Assembly: GCF_000003815.2 (NCBI RefSeq)
Contig: NC_049980.1
Span: 28,077,273-28,141,272 of the forward strand
Length of the DNA stretch: 64,000 nucleotides
DNA from: Branchiostoma floridae
Lineage: Eukaryota; Chordata; Leptocardii; Amphioxiformes; Branchiostomatidae
Direction of reading: 5' to 3'
Part shown: positions 57,886 through 64,000 of the stretch, in pieces
Layout of the letters: the number at the start of each line of letters is the position of its first letter
Position numbering within the stretch: the first letter of the stretch is position 1
Made by a program: the position numbers and the translations under genes
Notes under the pieces: generated by a model
The model's input: the letters and a program-made list of their open reading frames with translations, nothing else
The model's database searches: none
Told to the model about the DNA's origin: nothing

Positions 57886-60249
57886 ACTGTGAACTTGATA
57901 CAAAAACATACACAAAATGATTTTCCCATCTAGTTTGGATTGGAAGGTCCCATACCACAAAGCAAGCGATGAATTTTTGGTTGGCAATGACCGAGGAGGT
58001 ATGACACTAGCTTTTGTGATTGTTTGTTTCTGTAGTTACTGGAACTTTTGTAACCCTGAATGTCTGATAAAGTATGGACATGGCCAATTCTTCAGTCACT
58101 TGACTGCTTAGTTGTATAACGTTAGCTGCTGCATTATCCCAAGTGTGGAATGTATAGACTTAATTTTCTAAAGTCCAAATTCATAAACATTGCCTTATGA
58201 GGAAATGGGTCTTTTATTTCCTAAGGGGATGTGCTTTGACCTTTGATGTTATCTCCATATCATTATATAGATCTTACTTGTAGGATAGACTTAATGTTCA
58301 AACAGGTATTTTCTTTCATTCTATTTTTACTAGAGGGGAATGCGTTTCTTCCTACATGTATAAGCATGTCCATAGTCCTTAATGATTTAGAAGTATTGTG
58401 TCTGATGAAACAAACATTGTCCAGCCCAGCTATTTAATGAAAGAATGATTCAAATCAGTAAGTCCTCACAGACACACCTACAAAATTGATCATCTAGCCT
58501 TCACAATGTAATCCCTCCACCACCACCCGTCCCGGTATTTTGCAGCATATGTCAAGCCTACCACGTTTTTTCAAGGCCACAATACGGCCTTGTTCAGTGT
58601 TGTATGCCAAGCGATTCGGAGTGGGAAATACTTGAGCCGGTCGTATTTAAGATATGCAAAGTGGAGAGGGAAAAGGGGACAGGTGAGCTTTAATTGATGT
58701 ATGGTGTTCTGTGACCTTGAACAGGGGCACCACCCATTAGTAAACAGAGCCTTTGTGCCGTCAGGTGGGTTTGTCCAGGCTGGATGGGTCCCGTACATTG
58801 CAATCATAGCCAACATTCAGCGCCAACAATCACTCCCGCCCCGAGATATCCCACTTTGGACCAGATTCAACGTCTGTCCATTGTTAGTGTGCGTGTTTGG
58901 GTATGACATACTTGTGTACACATTGTCAGGTGTTTCTACCTGTGGTTATTGGCCCCTAAGGAAGGAATCTTGTTGATTGTCTGATATCTTGGCTCTACTG
59001 GTTTACAGTTACCGGTACTGTCCTTTTGGGGATTCAAAGATGTTTTCAACTATGACTTCTTTGCATCTTTGTCATACAATTTTCAGTATTGTTTTCATTT
59101 TGTCTGGAATTGAATTTATCCTTAGTATGAAAAGCGTATTAATGATTAAATATGTTTATATTGAATCTCACTTTTAACGGCTGATTTACAAGAGCCCGAC
59201 ATTCCCTACCAGCTGCCTTCAACAACAAACCCCAAGCCACTTTAACTTTTGCTGCTGCCTTTCATATCACCCAAATATTTCCGACATCGAAAATAAACTT
59301 TTGGGAGGAATCCATTGTGTCCCGCCCGTTCCAACAACACGCGGCCATTGTTGGCGCGAGATTCGGCATCCCGGCCCTGATACCATCTCCATTCCTCCAG
59401 GCTACCAGGCCAATCAGTGGCTCTTTTCATTGTCAAATTCTTGGTGCGAGTAATGGACTTGGCGACATTCTGACATATAAAGGGTCGTGGGAAAAGGTAA
59501 AGAAACAGGGATTATAAAGTTTGGAGTGTCCGAGAAAGTTTGGAGTCTGAGGACAGTGGAGTCCTGAAGACCTGTTGAAAGCTTTACTAACCAAGGTCAC
59601 CATTTTAAGCCGTCCTGATCCTAGTTTTTGTCAGTTTGGACTTTTCAATAAAATCAGATTGGGGAAGGGATTGCCATTAACAAAAAGTAAATAAACAATG
59701 CAGACATTTACTTAGAAGCTAACATATGGCCTGTAAAAGCTTAAAAGGGTATGAAGGCAATTTTCCATCTATGTGTGACAGAAAAAAAATGTGCTTAAAT
59801 GTTGAGAAAAAAGATATTACAACATTTGTTGTGTTGCTTATCCCTTTGGTATTCCCAAGAAAAATTACAGGTTAAGTATCACCCCACCTGAAAGAAGAAA
59901 ACTTTCAACAAGGTTAACTTTTGATTCAAACAAAATTAACCAAATCAAGTCTTGTTCATTGCACAAGCTTGTCCTCAATGAAAACTCTTACACCTAACCA
60001 TTTAGCTTGAATGTGTTTCTCTGTTGTATTTATTATGTATATAACAGAATATCAACAGTCAGAGACACAACATTCATCAGTATCCTGAATGACAACTAAG
60101 TGCTCACATGTAACCAGCCTCTTTGTCCATTGACTTATACAGGCCTGCTGTATGAAGGGACTGGCTATTGGAATTATAAATCCATCATATATTATCATTC
60201 ATCCCATCTTGACATATTAGATTTGTGTTGAATCATGTGATATATTTTT
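57886..60249 (+). other. ARID3 intron 3, no gene seen
   Basis: No exon supported. Segments at about 58.5-58.95 and 59.17-59.52 kb are single-copy and may be regulatory (inference). Confidence 0.35.
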
Positions 60250-60665
60250 CATGCGTCCATCACTTTCCACTGAGCTCTGTTTCGGTATCAAAATCACTTG
60301 TCCACAGCTTGCACAGACATTGACTGTTAACAACATCATAAATCCACACTTTGTAATACGATTGGGGTGTGCTTCTCATATGACATATTACATACGTATT
60401 TCATTATCATCAATGATAAATCTTTTATTTGTCCATCATTTCCGTTGAGCACTTAAATAATCAAAATCACAACTTCACAGACACTGACAATTGACAAAAT
60501 CAAAAATCCACAATGTGCTAAAATGATTGGGTTATGCTTGCAATCAATTCTTGTATTACATTATGTGGTATATCTTTCATGTGTCCATCATTTTCCATTG
60601 CACACTATATGTATAATCAACATTGCTTGTCCACAACCTGCACAGACACTGACTATAAGTATAAG
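60250..60665 (+). repeat. tandem repeat, three copies of about 152-176 bp
   Basis: GTCCATCA.TTTCC anchors at 60255, 60431 and 60583 are each preceded by GTGATATATTTTTCATG-like sequence and followed by AATCAAAATCAC, CACAGACACTGAC and AAATCCACA. Confidence 0.88.
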
Positions 60666-63600
60666 CCACTGGGACCCGCTGCTATGAACATGTTCTAGAT
60701 GCTGAGAGGAGATGCTTCGCGTCATCAGCGCCCGTCTTAAGCCGGGGGGTTAGCGTTTGGTGAAGTTCGGGGCGAGAGATTTTGAGTAGGCAAATCAAGC
60801 CGCACTTGCAGGCCCTCATCTGGCATGGTGGCAGTGATAAGGTTAATTGTGTTTAGACAGACAATTTGGAAACTTCTGCCCGCACTTATCTCCCCCGACA
60901 AACTTTCCCAAATGATAGACTGCCTTATGGTCTTTTGATTGCCCAGCCAAAGTGCAATTGGCCAGCCTGCCCTGCCCTGATATGGGCGCATTAGGGAGGG
61001 TGATCAGAAGATAATGAAAGATGCAGACACCTGGCACCATAATCCATCATATAGCAGGCTCCCGGATCCCTGCAGATAGATAACGCCGCTTCATTTTCTT
61101 AGGATTCCCCCACTTTAACGTCGCCGACACCATATCTCATATCTGAAGGAGCAGTCTGGCCCTTTGCTTGATTTCCTTAATGTTGGCTGAACTTGTACCG
61201 CTCTACGGGCTTCTCGGGGCGAAGACGCGGCGTCTCGGACGGACTTCCCCCGAACGCTCGTCCCGGTAGCTCCTCCTAAATCTTCGTTTCTCGGACCCGT
61301 CTTTTTTGCGCCCCGTTGATCAGAAGCGAGGGCTGGCCTTTGATATCTGCACGGGCATCTAGACGCTGGGATTACCCACAATTTCCCTCGGATTTCAGGG
61401 CTGACAGGGACCACAAATCTTTCTCCTCCTCCTCCCTCACTCCTGCTAACCCACCCAAATAGATACCACTCAACACTGAGAACACTTCATCTAATGGTAG
61501 AACAGATGTACAAATATATATATATACACAGGTCCAAGCTACGTAAGATATCACTTGGCCTTTACCTAACGTATTGCTGTAAACCAACACTCTCCACTCG
61601 GCCTGCCCTCCCAACTACTTCCCCCTCTCTGCCTGGAGGCAGCTACAACAGACGAGGTCTGTACAGCTAATATCAACACCATCTCCCAGCATATTTGATA
61701 AGGAGCAATGATTTAATATAGGGTCATCGCTGGCGATGCAAAGACCATGCCTGATTTAATTTGGGGCTCGGAGCCATGTTCCATTTGACCACAGAGCCTC
61801 ATGGCCTCCCATTGACGCAGGGCCGAGATAGGGGGAGATATATTGCCCCTTGGTAGGCACCTGTTGCGCCCGCTATTATTTCACACATCACATATAGACG
61901 GGATGCAGTAGCCTAGGGTGGGAGAGGGTTGGGGAGGAAACCTGAACATCTACTGCTGCTGGACGCTCACAGCAAATCAAGCCTTTTTTAATGAAAGTTT
62001 ATTGCAAATTTTTGCCTGAAGGCTGATTGGAAACAAGAGGGTGATAGGAATGAGGATGTCATGTATAAATTGGATAGTGGTTACTCTATATTCAAGACTC
62101 TGGTATCGATGCTCTACTATGTCTGTAATGAGGTGAAATTAGTTTATGGCTTTACATTTTTTTTAAAGAACTCTTTTGATTGTAGACTGTATAATCACAG
62201 AATCAATAAGATATTCTAAAGATACATGTAGACACAACACAAAAGATAGGATGACAGGTGATAAAATTATACTTTTACTAATAACAAGGTTGGCAACACA
62301 TCCTTCTGTTTCTTCCACGTTATTCAGTGTTATTTTCTTAGCTATACAATGTACTTCGCTGCATTTGTTTGATAAAGACCTCAAAATTCTGGAGGCATCA
62401 GAAGAATGTTGGGTGTTGCTGTGTTTTGTTTTATTTTGTTTCGTTTTGTTTTGTTGATGGAAAGCCAAGAATGTGTGTGGGATGGACAGTTTATGATAAC
62501 TTAATTTTTGGAGCAGTGAAAAATGGTCAGGAGAAAATCTGTTCAGGCCATACATGGCCTTATATGGCCAGTATGATGGGTAGCCAGAATAATTGAATTG
62601 AGGCACGATTTACACAAGAAATAAACATCCCAGATTTTGTGTGTGACGTTTGTGTGCTTTTCTGGCAATCAGGTTAAGAGTCTTTAAAACTTTGCTGTAT
62701 GAAGGGCCAGACCTACCCAATAAGAGGAACTTCAAGTTCACAATCCACATATTACATGTCTCACTTCACCAGCAAAGCATGAGAGCAAATGCTGGCAAAA
62801 TTCTTCTCCTTTGAGAATTGTCCTGATACTCAGTACACTAGCATGCAGACTTTCTCCAGGACAGGCTTGCTTGGCCGTCATCCCTGGGGATTAAATTATG
62901 CTCATTGGGACAGAAAAAAACGTAACCTCATCTGTCTTGCAAATCTAATAAGCTTATATAAAAAGTAATGAAAATGTATTTTCTTAAGATTGAAGTGACA
63001 GATTTAACAACCCTCAAACAATGAGTGGATTATGGAAACAAACAGCCCTGAGTGGCATGCAGGTTTGGTGCCATCACAAAGAGGCTTTTTTCTGATTCTT
63101 AGGATGTTGTTGGAATGTGGTTAAGAGTCCTACAAATGTTCTCAGAATTACGTCCAAAGGATGTTATCATTCCTGGAAGACACAAAGACACAATAACCTT
63201 AAGGGAAAAGAAGAGCAGTCAAGTGTGTCATGAATTGTCGAGTCACAGATATTTTTCTTGCCCCTCAAGTGTTTTGTTGTAGATTTGTTGAATCTTTCTT
63301 GAAATTTCTTTGTATTTCTTTGTATTTTTTTGCCAATCAGTGATATGTACAGACAGAAAAAAATATATCATGGTTTGATACCACACATGATGAAACATAA
63401 TTCTTTGGCCTTAAAATAGGTGAAAATATGTCTTGTTAACTGAAATGTATTGTGCAAATTATATTCATTTAGAAACTATGAGATATTCCCAATAGCTCAG
63501 AAAGCACATTCAAGAATTACACAACAGTTACTGTGAGTCAGGCAATTCTTTCTCCCTATCTACATTGTCCGGGTCAGTTCAGATCGGAATTCGATCAGAT

Positions 63601-64000
63601 TGCGTGCCAGGTTCTCTCGATCACGGGTTCCCAGTGAAATTCAGAATGGCCAGGGGCATTTCCCACACACCCGATAGAATTTGTTACATGTAGAAATATA
63701 TTGGCAACAAGTTGTCTACATAATGTAGCAAACCTTTACTGGACTGTACAATGCTATGTCTCAACAGTGACTCTTCAAATATGTGAGACTCAAGTAAAAT
63801 GTTGCTTACTGGTAAGGATTTTTATTCTAAACTTCATAATCTAAAATAGTCCTGGAAAGTGCCCATGGTTTCCATAGCCAGTTTGTCATTCAAATATGTC
63901 TATTTGTCAGAAGTTGAACATTAATCTCGTTGTTGGTATTATGAGAGATTGTAGTTTTTCCCAGCGTCATCTTTTTGTGTTGTCCTGTTCAATTGATACC
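60666..64000 (+). other. ARID3 intron 3 to window edge
   Basis: No further ARID3 exon is found. A compact GC-rich stretch at about 60.7-61.4 kb and a TGATTTAATTTGGGG-containing stretch at about 61.67-61.9 kb look single-copy and regulatory-like (inference). A TTTTGTTTTATTTTG-rich run is at about 62410-62456. Confidence 0.4.

Overview
The window is metazoan nuclear DNA, most likely from a cephalochordate (amphioxus, Branchiostoma). That assignment is an inference from spliced genes with GT-AG introns, eEF2 and ARID3 proteins very close to vertebrate ones, tRNA-derived SINE, LINE, mariner and MITE debris, and many short tandem-repeat clusters. Only two protein-coding genes can be supported, both on the + strand and both incomplete: the 3' part of EEF2 (eukaryotic elongation factor 2) at the left edge, and the 5' half of an ARID3 / dead ringer transcription factor gene from about 23.9 kb to beyond the right edge.

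EEF2 (166-3469) is seen as its last four coding exons: 166-412, 1566-1748, 2764-2896 and 3276-3469. They encode domain IV, including the diphthamide histidine, and all of domain V. About 1.5 kb downstream lies a second, strongly diverged but fully open copy of only the last two coding exons (5019-5151 and 5973-6166). It has identical exon lengths and phases, intact splice sites and its own polyadenylation signal. Because the upstream exon ends in phase 0, either pair can be joined to it in frame, so the locus may make two eEF2 proteins with different domain V sequences. An assembly gap (3549-3648) lies in the 3' UTR of the first pair and must be resolved before this is certain.

The region 6.2-22.3 kb is intergenic and holds no gene I can support. 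It contains a 40-bp-arm palindrome (6.7 kb), tandem-repeat clusters (7.5, 9.5-10.3, 10.6-10.8 and 18.2-18.8 kb), simple repeats, and a LINE reverse-transcriptase tail with its 3' UTR (20.4-20.8 kb). A GC- and CpG-rich promoter-like zone follows (about 22.3-23.86 kb), with a possible 5' UTR intron.

ARID3 coding exons are 23857-24249, 34936-35008 and 50982-51165, with introns of 10.7 kb, 16.0 kb and more than 12.8 kb. They encode the N-terminal acidic region and most of the ARID DNA-binding domain; the end of the ARID and the REKLES region lie beyond the window. A 105-bp open, phase-compatible candidate exon (29093-29197) sits in intron 1. The introns mix low-repeat, enhancer-like sequence with mobile elements: an internally deleted mariner with 34-bp inverted repeats, a 560-bp MITE with a 5-bp target duplication, a tRNA-derived SINE, fold-back elements, and several unrelated tandem repeats with periods of about 130-210 bp.

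EEF2 and ARID3A are both in human 19p13.3, so their closeness here may reflect retained ancestral linkage.
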